Assembly (NCBI GenBank): GCA_965153355.1
Contig: OZ231126.1
Location: 24,800,001-24,864,000, forward strand
Direction of reading: 5' to 3'
Origin: Flaccisagitta enflata
Lineage: Eukaryota; Chaetognatha; Sagittoidea; Aphragmophora
DNA: 64,000 nucleotides
Shown: positions 28,068 to 39,493 of the stretch, piece by piece
How the letters are laid out: each line of letters opens with the position of its first letter
How positions within the stretch are numbered: the first letter of the stretch is position 1
The notes under the pieces: generated by a model
The model's input: only the letters and a program-made list of their open reading frames with translations
The model's database searches: none
Told to the model about the DNA's origin: nothing
Made by a program: the position numbers and the translations under genes

Positions 28068-28200
<133 letters not shown>

Positions 28201-28304
28201 CTCCATCAACATCATCAACCTCTCCATCAACATCATCGTCATCCTCTCCATCAACATCATCGTCATCCTCTCCATCAGCTTCATCATCATTGTCATCATC
28301 AAAA

Positions 28305-28550
28305 TAACAGGTCGCCCAAGGGCAATGTGTGGTCAGTGATACGCATGATTGTGAATTGGAGTGAGGGGAAGCAGGGCAGCGGCCCCGAAGGGGTCGAAGT
28401 CCTGTAGAACACAGGGGACTTCTGTTCATTCGTCCATCTGTCCGTCAATCCGTCCGTCCCCCCAGGCCCTCTCAGGCCTGAAATCGCCCTACCAGGGCTG
28501 ACATCTAACCTCCGGGCCTGAAATCCGCCCTCTCAGGCCTCATCATTACC
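28305..28550 (+). mobile_element. Foldback/minisatellite, left arm and short core
   Basis: The order is GGTCGCCCAAGGGCAATG, GGTCAGTGATACGC, GCAGCGGCCCCGAAGGGGTC, GTCCTGTAGAACACAGGGGA, then about four 21-bp AGGCCTGAAATC-type units (28465-28545). No right arm is seen, so this is a truncated copy. Confidence 0.65.
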
Positions 28551-28959
28551 ATCATCATCATAGTTGGAAACACCCTTAAAACATGAAAATGCCTTTAAAA
28601 CAACTTGCGATGGACCGACCAACCAATGGACCGAAAAGTGGCTCAAAAAGGTTCATATGGATCTTAAGATAGTATATGGCACTTTTTTAAACTAAATATG
28701 AAGTCATTAAACCACAATTAGGCCTCCCCCCCAAAATTGAAGTCATTATGCAAATAAGTGATTCTTATATATCCAGAACAAAAGACAAAACATCTTTGCA
28801 GTTCTTTTATATAACGTCTTGTTTTACGGATTCTTCAGCCAATGAGGGCTCGAGTCTAACAGAGAATCAACCAATCGCAGTATTCTCACTTTTCCAGAGG
28901 AAAAAAAATCGAATCGGCACCCCCGTTTAAGCGCTTTTGCGTTTATCAATAACATCATC
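28551..28959. other. No gene; hairpin-repeat trace
   Basis: ACAACTTGCGATGGACCGAC (about 28600) through GGACCGAAAAGTGGCTC matches wording at 7530-7590. Otherwise unique. Confidence 0.3.
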
Positions 28960-29428
<469 letters not shown>

Positions 29429-29805
29429 AAACCCATTTTTCATTAGTTTCGAATGTAATCATGCTGCTCGAGCCAATCAATGTACAAGAAAATGAATGAA
29501 TACTGAAAATATCATATCTGCTTTCTTTGATTTTTCATATTTGATGATTGTAAAACTTATGAGCTGAATTGGACTTGTAACCATGTTGATAGATGTGTAA
29601 AAATCTTTTATGTGATAATGGACATGTATACAAAAAAAAATTGCAGGATCTTGTTCTGCTAGAACTTGGTCAATTTTTCTCTGGATTTTAAATTCTTCGA
29701 TCGATCGATTTTCTTTGCTCTGACAACCTGACTCGCCGTGTCAGCTGATTCCGCGATCACTGCCATCAGCGAAATGACTGTTTCATCGATATCCATTGGT
29801 ATTTG

Positions 29806-29913
<108 letters not shown>

Positions 29914-29934
29914 GATGCCAAGAACATAACATGA

Positions 29935-30092
29935 CTCAGTATACTCTTAAATGACTTAAAATGACTCAAAGAAAAAAATTGATAAAAAATGTAAAAGTGT
30001 GACGGACCAACAGACTGACCAACCAAACGACTGACCAACCGACTGATGGACGGACAAAGCGAGGTGTAGAGTCACGTGCACGCGACTAAAAA
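29935..30092 (+). mobile_element. Hairpin-ended repeat, GTGC type, AGTCATTTTA subtype (3' part)
   Basis: It carries CTTAAATGACTTAAAATGACT, a GTGTGACGGACC core and the end GAGTCACGTGCACGCGACTA. The same subtype is at 30160-30937 and, inverted, at 57618-57965. Confidence 0.7.
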
Positions 30093-30159
30093 TTCATAGC
30101 TCAAAAAGATATTAATTGTACAGACTTTTAGTTAGTGCCATCTATAAGAAACACCTGTA

Positions 30160-30937
30160 AGTCGCGTGCGAGACTTACATTTAGGATCACTAAGAATGAC
30201 TTAACACCCCTCTCAAAATTAAACGAACTGGGAAAGTGATCAAAATTGAGAGTAAAAATGTATTGAGAGGGCTGAAATTTGACACAGATGTAGCAAAAAC
30301 ATAGTATTTTCGCAAACTGAGGCCAAATAGACCATTCGCACTAGTGTGTGGCCCTGATTGTGTGCTATGTCAAAAATGTGGTAAAAGATTTCGACTGGTT
30401 TTGACAAGAAATCTTCTTATGAGGAGACCGCAAAAACTTACTTAAATTTTCCCCTATGAGTGGGGCAAAAACTGCCATTCCCGAGTTGTTAAATAACTAC
30501 CAAGTAACGATGACGCATTAGGAATAAGGAACAGCCCCACAAAGCAACTGAATCTACTGACAAATAGGTTGGTTTCACCTTTCAACTTTGAAAATCCATC
30601 AAAAATACATTAGTATGGCATCAATCGAAAGAAGAGATTAGGAGCAATTGGTTCACATTCTTTAGACGATTTTTGTTTAATCCTGCCGGAAATTACAGAT
30701 TTTAAATTTACCTAAACACTCAGATTCTTGATAAGTAATTTACAAAGCATTTACAGACTTGTTCTGATCCCAGTTCGCCTAATTTTGAGAGGGATTATCC
30801 TACTCTTATATGACTTAAAATGACTTTAAGAAATAAAATTGATAAAAAAGTAAAAGTGTGACGGACCGACAGACAGTCCAACTAACGGACGGATGGACAA
30901 TGCGGGTTGTAGAGTCACATGTACGCAACTAAAAAGT
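30160..30937 (+). mobile_element. Hairpin-ended repeat split by an inverted-repeat element
   Basis: The 5' part has AACACCTGTAAGTCGCGTGC and continues to AGAATGACTTAACA at 30206. The 3' part resumes near 30805 with CTCTTATATGACTTAAAATG and ends GAGTCACATGTACGCAACTA. The inverted copy at 57618-57965 shows the uninterrupted order. Confidence 0.65.
30207..30794. mobile_element. MITE with CCCTCTCAAAATTA ends
   Basis: The left end CCCCTCTCAAAATTAAACGA and the right end, which reads TCCCTCTCAAAATTAGGCGA on the other strand, continue into ACTGGGA. About 588 bp, no coding frame. It is nested in a hairpin-ended repeat. Confidence 0.7.
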
Positions 30938-30962
30938 GAGCTCTTCCTTAGCTGTGAATGTA

Positions 30963-31070
30963 AACAAGGCAAGATATACGGCGCCTAAGTTGCGGACGGT
31001 CGGGCAGGGGCAGTAATGCAAAAAAATGCATGGCAAGGTGTAAAGTCAAGTGTCCACAACTAAAAAAAAT
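30963..31070 (+). mobile_element. Short hairpin-ended repeat, GGAC type
   Basis: The order is AAGGCAAGATATACGGCGCC, GTTGCGGACGGTCGGGCAGG, almost no GGACC core, and the end GTCAAGTGTCCACAACTAAA. It shows the minimal size of the family (~108 bp). Confidence 0.7.
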
Positions 31071-31452
31071 GTACCAGTAATGGCGGTGGTCGCCGTGAGG
31101 AAAAAAGTCGTAAGTATTGGTCATTTTTCACCAAACTTTTGTCTTTAGTTACTGCAAATCTTTTTTTCTATCAGATCAAATCAAGAGCAATTGTATGAAT
31201 TGATTGCACTGAAAATCAGAAAAAAAGAGGACTGAGCCAACTGAGCTAGATGAGCTAAAATACTCGAAATCACTCAAGCAGACAATCAGCTATGCTCACT
31301 GACATGCTTTCTTGTATTTACATGCTCCCATCAAAACATTCATTTATCCCATTAAAAATCAGTAAAAAGAAAGACTGAGCTAAATGAGCTAAGTGAACTA
31401 AAATGCTTAAAAACACTCTGACAGATGAGCAGTTATGCTCACTGATATGCTT

Positions 31453-32437
31453 TTTGGGCAGCGGCCCCGAAGGGGTCGATGACCTATGCTTTCACACATA
31501 TGGGGAATTTTCTCCTCCTCCTCCTTCTTCTCCTTCTCCTCCTTCGTACACCCCCTCTCCCCCTTAGTCTAGGATTTAAGGAGAAGGACTCGGCGTTTTT
31601 GGGGCAAAGCATACGGGGTCAGTTTTTGGGCAGCGGCCCCGAAGGGGCCGATGACCTATGCTTTCACACATAGGGGAAATTTTTCCTTCTTCTCCTTCTT
31701 CTTCTTCTTCTTCTCCGTCCACCCCCTCCGAAGCTCATATCCTGGCCTTGGGGCCTAAACCCTAGTCTTAAGGCCCTATTCCTAGTCTTGAGGCCCAAAT
31801 TCTAGTCTCGTGGCCCAAATTCTAACCTCGAGGCCTAAATCCTAGCCTCAAGTCTCAAATCCCAACCTGGAGGCTCAATTCCTAACCTTGAGGCTCAATC
31901 CCAGTCTGGAGGCCGATATCCCAGCCTCAAGGCTCACATCCCGGCCTCAAAGCTCAAATCCCAGCCTCAAGCCTCAAATCCCAACCTCAAGCCTCAAATC
32001 CCAGCCTTGAGGCTCAAATCACAGCCTCAAGGCTCAAATCCTAGCCTAAAGCCTCAAATCCCAGCCTAGAGGCTTAAATAACAGCCTCATGGCTCAAATC
32101 ACAGCCTAGAGACTCAAATCCCAGCCTCAAGGCTCACTTCCCAGCCTAAAGCCTCAAATCCCAGCCTCAGGCCTCAAATCCCAGCCTTGAGGCTCAAATC
32201 ACAGCCTCGAGGCTCAAATCACAACCTTGAGGCCTAAATCACAGCCTCATGGCTTGAATCACAGCCTTGAGGCTCAAATCCCATTATCTATGCTCAAATT
32301 CGATCCTAGAGCTTCAAACCTTACTAAGCATAGGTCATCGGCCCCTTCGGGGCCGCTGCCCCTCTTACCATCTTACACTTACATATACTCGCAAAGGGGC
32401 AACGGGTACCGCTGACCATCTAACGCTTTTGCGACTA
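31453..32437. mobile_element. Foldback with 20-bp minisatellite core, copy 2
   Basis: Two left arms (from 31453 and 31625) read GCAGCGGCCCCGAAGGGG then CCTATGCTTTCACACATA. About 30 units of the CTCAAATCCCAGCCTCAAGG type fill 31725-32325. The right arm at 32326-32437 has GCATAGGTCATCGGCCCC, GGGTACCGCTGACCATC and CGCTTTTGCGACTATTTG. Unit length is 20 bp. Confidence 0.8.
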
Positions 32438-33795
32438 TTTGTGCTGAACAAGACTAGAAGGGGTACACGTCTGATTTTTTAGTGTACCCCTTTCAAAAAC
32501 GCGTTATTTTGCCCAAAAAACACTTTGAAATGGCGCTGACGCCAAACCAATTGGCGGATGACTATAAAATTTTAGGTGAAGAAAAATATACTTTTTTTCT
32601 ACTTGCATGCAAAATTTCAGCAAAATCGGTTCAGTAGAAGCGAAGATATTGCCGTTTAAAGTTTAGGCCTATTTTCAAAAAAAGGGCTATGTTTCAATTT
32701 TGGGGTAAAATTGTGTTTTTTTGAGCTGGAAGTCTGAAATTGATTTCACTTGCGTATATTACCCTAATTTACTCTAAAAACAAAAAAATTTGAAAAAATC
32801 CCATGTTTTTTTCATTTTATGGCCAAAAAACCACAAAATTGGGTCTCAAAATTTTGGCCTGATTTTCAAAAAGGGCTAGTGCAAGGAAAATATTAAAATC
32901 ATTGGCGCCCACTCGGGGAATCTATTGTCATAAAGTGTACCAACTTATTCCCAAACTTTCAGAGGGGTACATTAACCCAAAAAGACAAAAAATCATTTCA
33001 AAGTCTACAGCAAAAATACCAAAATTCAGCATTTTTTTACCCTTTTTGATATATGGAAAAATTAAATGTTTGATTAGTAAGCTGAAATTTGGCTCAGATA
33101 TGCCCCTAACATATTGGGACTTGCATGCAAAATTTTAGGCAAATCGGTTGAAGCGTTTGGCCGTAGCGTTACCAAATGTCCCTGGGGGTCTAAAAATGCG
33201 AAGTTTTGGGTCGTTTTTTTTTAATTCTTTGAAATTAAATTTTGTCCTTTTGGGTTAATGTACCCCTCTGAAAGTTTTGGAATAAGTTGGTACACTTTAT
33301 GACAATAGATTCCCTTAGTGGGCGTCAATGATTTTCATATTTTCCTTGCACTAGCCCTTTCTGAAAATCATGCCTAAATTTTGAAGGTTGATTTTTTGTT
33401 TTTTTGGCCCAAAAAATGAAAAAAACATGGATTTTTTTCAATTTTTTTTGTTTTTAGGGTAAATGAGGGTAAAATAAATGAGTGAAATCAATTTCAGACT
33501 TCCAGCTCAAAAAAACACAATTTTACCCCAAAATTGAAACATAGCCCTTTTTTTGAAAATAGGCCTAGACTTTAAACGGCAATATCTTCGCTTCTACTGA
33601 ACCGATTTTGCTGAAATTTTGCATGCAAGTAGAAAAAAGGCATATTTTTCTTCACCTAAAATTTTATAATCATCTGTCAATGCATTTGGCGTCAGCGCCT
33701 CTTCAAAGTGTTTTTTTGAAGAAAAAACTTCGTTTTTGAATGGGATACACTAAAAAATCAGAAGTGTACCCCATCTAGTCTTGTTCAGCACAAAA
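32438..33795. mobile_element. 1.36 kb foldback element (GTGCTGAACAAGACTAGA ends)
   Basis: The left tip TTTGTGCTGAACAAGACTAG is repeated inverted at 33776-33795. The arms run almost to a centre near 33110-33130, sharing GGCAATATCTTCGCTTCTAC and CAACTTATTC(C)(C)AAA in inverted form. It contains no convincing frame, although 32902-33138 is open for 78 codons within one arm. Confidence 0.85.
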
Positions 33796-33879
33796 AACTA
33801 ACCCTGTATGCAAATTTTCACGCTTTGCCCCAAAAACGCCGAGTTCTTTTCTTTTATTCCTTTAAGAGACGGGACTACC

Positions 33880-34285
33880 TAGCGTCCAGGCCCATATCTC
33901 AGCCTGGAGGCCCATAACCCAGTCTTGAGGCCCAAATCCCATTCTTAAGGCCCAAATCCCACCCTCAAGGCCCAAATCCCAACCCCAAGGCCAAGATTCC
34001 AGTCTCTAGGGATTTGGGCCTCAAGACTGGGATTTGGGCCTCGAGGCTGGGATATGGGCCTCCAGGCTGAGATATGGGTCTGGAGGCTGGGGGGAGGGGG
34101 GAGAGGTGCGGAGGAGGAGAAGGAGGAGGAGGAGGAGGAGAAAATTCCCCATATGTGTGAAAGCATAGGTCATCGACCCCTTCGGGGCCGCTGCCCTGCT
34201 CCCCCTCAACTTCACCCACAACCCACTTAAGCAGGGCACGGGTACCGCTGACCATCTAAAGCTTTTGCGACTATTTCTATCTGCT
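33880..34285. mobile_element. 20-bp minisatellite and right foldback arm, copy 3
   Basis: AGGCCCAAATCCCA-type units (33880-34010) switch strand to GGGATTTGGGCCTCAAG (34012-34090), so the core itself is inverted about 34010. A GGAGGA tract and the arm CATAGGTCATCGACCCCTTC with GGTACCGCTGACCATC follow. Confidence 0.75.
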
Positions 34286-34914
34286 TTCCTAAACATGTAT
34301 CAAAATATCTATTCATTTATCACATTTAAGATAAAAAAAAGAAACTGAGCTTAATGAGCTAAATAAGCTAGAATCCTCCAAAACACCCTCACAGATGAGC
34401 AGCTATACTCATAAACATGTTTTCTTGTATTTGCATGCTCAAACAAACATGAATACACTTCTTTTTTTATCCTATTCAAAGTCATAAAAAATTGAAAAAA
34501 TTCAATTCACAATTTTCATATATAAATCTTTAAAAAATCATAACGTGAAAAATATTTGTCGTAGAGCATTCTGCTTGGCGCCAAATAAAAGAGAATCATT
34601 AAATTTACTTACCCTATCAATTTCATTGGAGAGCCCATTCGGTCGGTGGAGATCCTCAACTTTCCCATAAGAAAATGAAAACCCTGTTTCTCTCAAATAT
34701 GTCAAAAAGTCGAAGACTGACTTCGACTTTTTTCCCCATCATCTCAGGCTGCAAATCAAAAATGGAAAACCTGATTTCTCCTCTACCAGGCGTGTATATT
34801 CTTTCATCCTGCCGAGTAGCATATATTTTCCCACTGATATCTGCCGACATTACCAAACGCCTACATCATACAGACAGACACAGACAGACAGACACAGACA
34901 GACAGACACGCAAG

Positions 34915-35799
<885 letters not shown>

Positions 35800-35928
35800 T
35801 TTCAAGGGCAATATGTGGTCAGCGATACCCATTGCCCTGCTGTGTATGTTGGTGATTGTAGGTGATGGGTACCATTTCCGCCCCTGCCCACCCGTCCGCA
35901 ACTGATGGCCGTGTATCCGGCCTTGTTT
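35800..35928. mobile_element. Foldback arm fragment joined to hairpin-repeat end
   Basis: AAGGGCAATATGTGGTCAGC (foldback arm wording) runs to about 35868. There GCCCCTGCCCACCCGTCCGC and GGCCGTGTATCCGGCCTTG, the reversed 5' end of a GGAC-type hairpin repeat, follow directly. Confidence 0.65.
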
Positions 35929-36333
35929 TCTCTCTTTCTCTCTGTCTTTCTTTCTTTCCTTTTTCTTTTTTCACCTTTTTTCTCAATCAAATTATAGCTT
36001 TACAAGTTTTTCTTGAGACTCGAGATATTTTTTCTTCATGTGCACGAAATCACCTTCTAGACTTTATGTCTGTCCATGGGTATGTCTGTCCCTCCGGCTG
36101 CCATTTTTGAGCGAGCATGATCAATTTTGAGCTGTTTTCCTCCCAATCGCCGCTAAACTGAGCCGAGGGACTCCCGAACTCCCTAATCTTCGGCTCCAAG
36201 GTGCTCCAACTCTCCCAGATCTCTCCTTTTCCCACGAATTCATGAGGAAGTCAGGAAGAGGAGAGAAACCATCGCTTCGCTCGTTCGCTCATTGCGCGCG
36301 AACGAGCGAGTGGCTCTCGCCGCAGTGCAATTA

Positions 36334-36958
<625 letters not shown>

Positions 36959-36961
36959 CTC

Positions 36962-37079
36962 TTTTTGGGCAGCGGCCCCAAAGGGCTGATGTCCTGTAGG
37001 ACACAGGGGCTGAAAATTATGTACGTCCTTCCGTCCTTACATACCCCCCCCTCTGAAGCTTCTCAAGCCTCTCAGGACT
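36962..37079 (+). mobile_element. Left part of a foldback element split by the retrotransposon
   Basis: GGGCAGCGGCCCCAAAGGGC and GTCCTGTAGGACACAGGGGC are followed by two or three 21-bp-type units ending CTCTCAGGACT. The rest of the element resumes at 46166 with the same TCAGGACT. It ends with an inverted arm at 46497-46625. Confidence 0.75.
37072..37079. repeat. Target-site duplication of the retrotransposon (left copy)
   Basis: TCAGGACT here matches 46166-46173 on the other side. Because the target is itself a minisatellite, some of this identity may be chance. Confidence 0.6.
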
Positions 37080-37640
37080 GATTTGATTTTGATTTTGATT
37101 TTGAACTTTTAATTGCAATATGAGAAGCAGTATCCAATAAAGATGCAATATCAAGTACAAAGCCGTTCTAAACAAACACTGGATTCTAAGTCTGAGTATA
37201 CGACAGAACCGGCTAGGAGCGTTGCCGAAGACGAGGACATACAAGTGCCGAAGCCATATCAGAGACATATGGTCATGCCCGTATACAAGTTAAAGATACA
37301 ACCGGAGTTAGACAACTACATCCTACGTCTTTGCGTAGCGCGGATCGGCTGCGAAAATTATAATTGAAAAAAGGGGGAGGGAACACGGAGATGGGAGGAA
37401 AACAAAGTTCGCAGTTACCGGGTGGTGAGCTTTCGCACCTCAAAATAAACATAGGAATGAGTAAAGTCAATCACAGGGACAATTTGTTTTCGGCGGTTTT
37501 CTTTCTTCGCCTGTTTATCACAGCTAAACCTACTGCCGCCATGGCTTACGCGTTATGAGGTAGTGTCAAAATTAATATGTCTTCTCTCGTGGTTTGTCGA
37601 CGATACAGTTGATCGGGTGCAAGTTTGGCATCCCACATAA

Positions 37641-39224
37641 TCAATCATCTGATTCTTCTTCGTCGGAGTTATCACGGTCGCGTTTCGGATCGCTGTTTTC
37701 CTTTTCTCGTGTGTTCCCTTTGGCGGGCTTCTTTCCACGTGGGACGCTGAGCGGGGCGTTGTCCAGCTCTTCCTCGGTCATATCCCTGTAGACGATTTGG
37801 CGATTTTCTCCTTCGCCGAATTCCCAGACCATCGTTCCTCGTGAAGCATTCGCACCCGTGACGCGGTCTGCCGCGCTGCTGTGATAGGCGCAGCATCCGA
37901 ACGTCAGGACGCTCGCCACTGACGCGTCCGGGCCCAGGGCGCCGCCTTTTTGGACGAGGGCGGCGAGCGGATGCAGCTGGAGACCCGATCTTTTCTTCTT
38001 CTTAGGCTCATCCATCTTCTTATGAGCTTTGATGGAGGAGGCTCTTGCCGCGTCGATCTCGCGGTTCAGTGCTTCGGCGCTGGAGTGCAGCTCGTTGATT
38101 TGGCGTCTCATCTTTACCGTACCTTGGCGAGCTTCCTCGAGGAGAACTTCTTCGGCGCTGTCTCCTATCGAGCTAAGAGCATCGGGGTTGCTCGCGACGA
38201 CTCTTCGCTGGGGCGGCGGTGAAGGAGACGACGACGTCGCTTGTTCGAGCGGGACGTATCTGCTTTCCCCACGTGGATCGGCTGGTGATAATGGGAGTGG
38301 AGTCGCAGTCTTTCTTGCAGTCCTCTTCACCTCCGGCGCTTTGAGGGCTTTTTGGATGATTCCAGCAGCTGCCTCTCTCTTGCTTCTGTGTTTGAGGTCC
38401 GCAGTTAACGCGGCACTAGCGGCTTTGACCTTGCTAGACGGCGGGGCATGTCCGGCGGTTGGTGACCGGATGTGGGAGAGAAGAACGCAGTCGTCATCTG
38501 CGTTTGCGTTCTCTTCTTCCCCCTCATCTTCTTCTGGGCTGATCTCCTCCAGTTGACTGGGAGGAGAAGGAGGCGGCGGCGGGCGGGCGGCGTCTGGGTG
38601 ATTGCGGAATTCCATTCTCTCCGCTCTAACTCGCTCTGCTCTTCTCCATGCTTCCCAGTCGCTGACGATCCATCCGACGGGCTTCTTGGAGAGATCTTGT
38701 ATCTTGGAGAGTTCAAGACGTCTTTTCTTTAGGAACGCTTTCCAGGCTTCGTCGTCCTGCTTTTGTTCCTCCTGATCCCGGTCAAACGGATCTTCGGGAT
38801 CAGGAGCTTGCTCGTCCTCGTCGATCCCTCTACGACTGGCGGTGCGCCTCGATTGGTCGGCACGATCCTGACGGGAGGTATCTGGAGACCGATCTGATCC
38901 ACGAATAGAGCCGCGGGGTTCCACTCGGGTCTCGGCGCGCGTGTGGCGTCGATCGACACGAGGCTCGTTGCGATTGTCAGCGCGAGTGTTCTCACGCTGG
39001 TCGGTACGAGATTCGGCGCTGCGTGGTTGGCGTTCAGGAGATCCGGCCGGAGTGTTGTGGCCAGCGGCGCGTCGGCTGCTTCGGCGTCTCGAACTATCGC
39101 GTGACGGCGGCAACGATGGAGCGGTCGCGCCTTCCTCTTCGTTGGCGTCAGTGCGGCAACTTCCTCGCTCTCGATCGCCTTCGGCGTCCGCCTCCCGATT
39201 CTCTCTGTTCGGACGTTTTGCCAT
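37641..39224 (-). CDS. ORF3 of the retrotransposon, unknown function
   Basis: I do not recognise this protein. From the ATG at 39224 it would have 527 residues. The open frame extends upstream to an ATG at 39587, overlapping the end of ORF2 by 94 bp, but that 121-residue extension differs in composition, so I prefer MAKRPNRENREADAEG as the start. Visible parts are an Arg/Asp/Ser-rich, probably disordered N-terminal third with many spaced arginines, a Trp-containing segment (about 155-205, with VGWIVSDWEAWRRAERVRAE), a Pro-rich then acidic stretch, a likely helical segment (about 370-405), a basic DEPKKKKRSG run that could be a nuclear signal, and an acidic end (NSDEEESDD). Base use is GC-richer than the surroundings and like ORF1. 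It lies upstream of the element's tail and inside its target duplication, so it belongs to the element. It could bind nucleic acid or host chromatin; that is inference. Confidence 0.7.
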   Translation of the reverse strand: MAKRPNRENREADAEGDRERGSCRTDANEEEGATAPSLPPSRDSSRRRSSRRAAGHNTPAGSPERQPRSAESRTDQRENTRADNRNEPRVDRRHTRAETRVEPRGSIRGSDRSPDTSRQDRADQSRRTASRRGIDEDEQAPDPEDPFDRDQEEQKQDDEAWKAFLKKRRLELSKIQDLSKKPVGWIVSDWEAWRRAERVRAERMEFRNHPDAARPPPPPSPPSQLEEISPEEDEGEEENANADDDCVLLSHIRSPTAGHAPPSSKVKAASAALTADLKHRSKREAAAGIIQKALKAPEVKRTARKTATPLPLSPADPRGESRYVPLEQATSSSPSPPPQRRVVASNPDALSSIGDSAEEVLLEEARQGTVKMRRQINELHSSAEALNREIDAARASSIKAHKKMDEPKKKKRSGLQLHPLAALVQKGGALGPDASVASVLTFGCCAYHSSAADRVTGANASRGTMVWEFGEGENRQIVYRDMTEEELDNAPLSVPRGKKPAKGNTREKENSDPKRDRDNSDEEESDD

Positions 39225-39493
39225 CTGGGGGGAGCAAAGTGGATATGGATTGGTTTTATAGAAGTGAGAAGACCTGCGAGTACCTGCAGCATTCCATGGG
39301 TTATTTGAATATATAAACGAAGAACCAAACAAAGAAGAGTATGGATTGTTAAATATGAATGTCACCATGTTGTCACTGGTACACATGCTGTACTGGAGGA
39401 ATCTTACAGCTTTATCGATAATGAAACCGATATCAACCCCACAGATCTTTGGGTATCTTTCTCTCAGGATAGCTTTGGCTGCCCAAGCACAAA

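Larger units (their letters stand above)
31072..34738 (+). mobile_element. 3.7 kb composite element with GAAAAAAGTC ends, copy 2
   Basis: It starts GGCGGTGGTCGCCGTGAGG then GAAAAAAGTCGTAAG, and ends GACTTCGACTTTTTTCCCC. The order matches 13551-14900: GAGCTAGATGAGCT block, foldback arms with 20-bp minisatellite, then the shared right half. It is enlarged by duplicated arms and by a 1.36 kb foldback inside. GTTTTTGGGGCAAAGC at 31590 and GCTTTGCCCCAAAAAC at 33823 are a further inverted pair. No coding frame is supported. Confidence 0.65.

Noticed and set aside
31725-32325. CRISPR-like regular 20-bp repeats
   Set aside because: The repeats are directly tandem without unique spacers, and the surroundings are eukaryotic.
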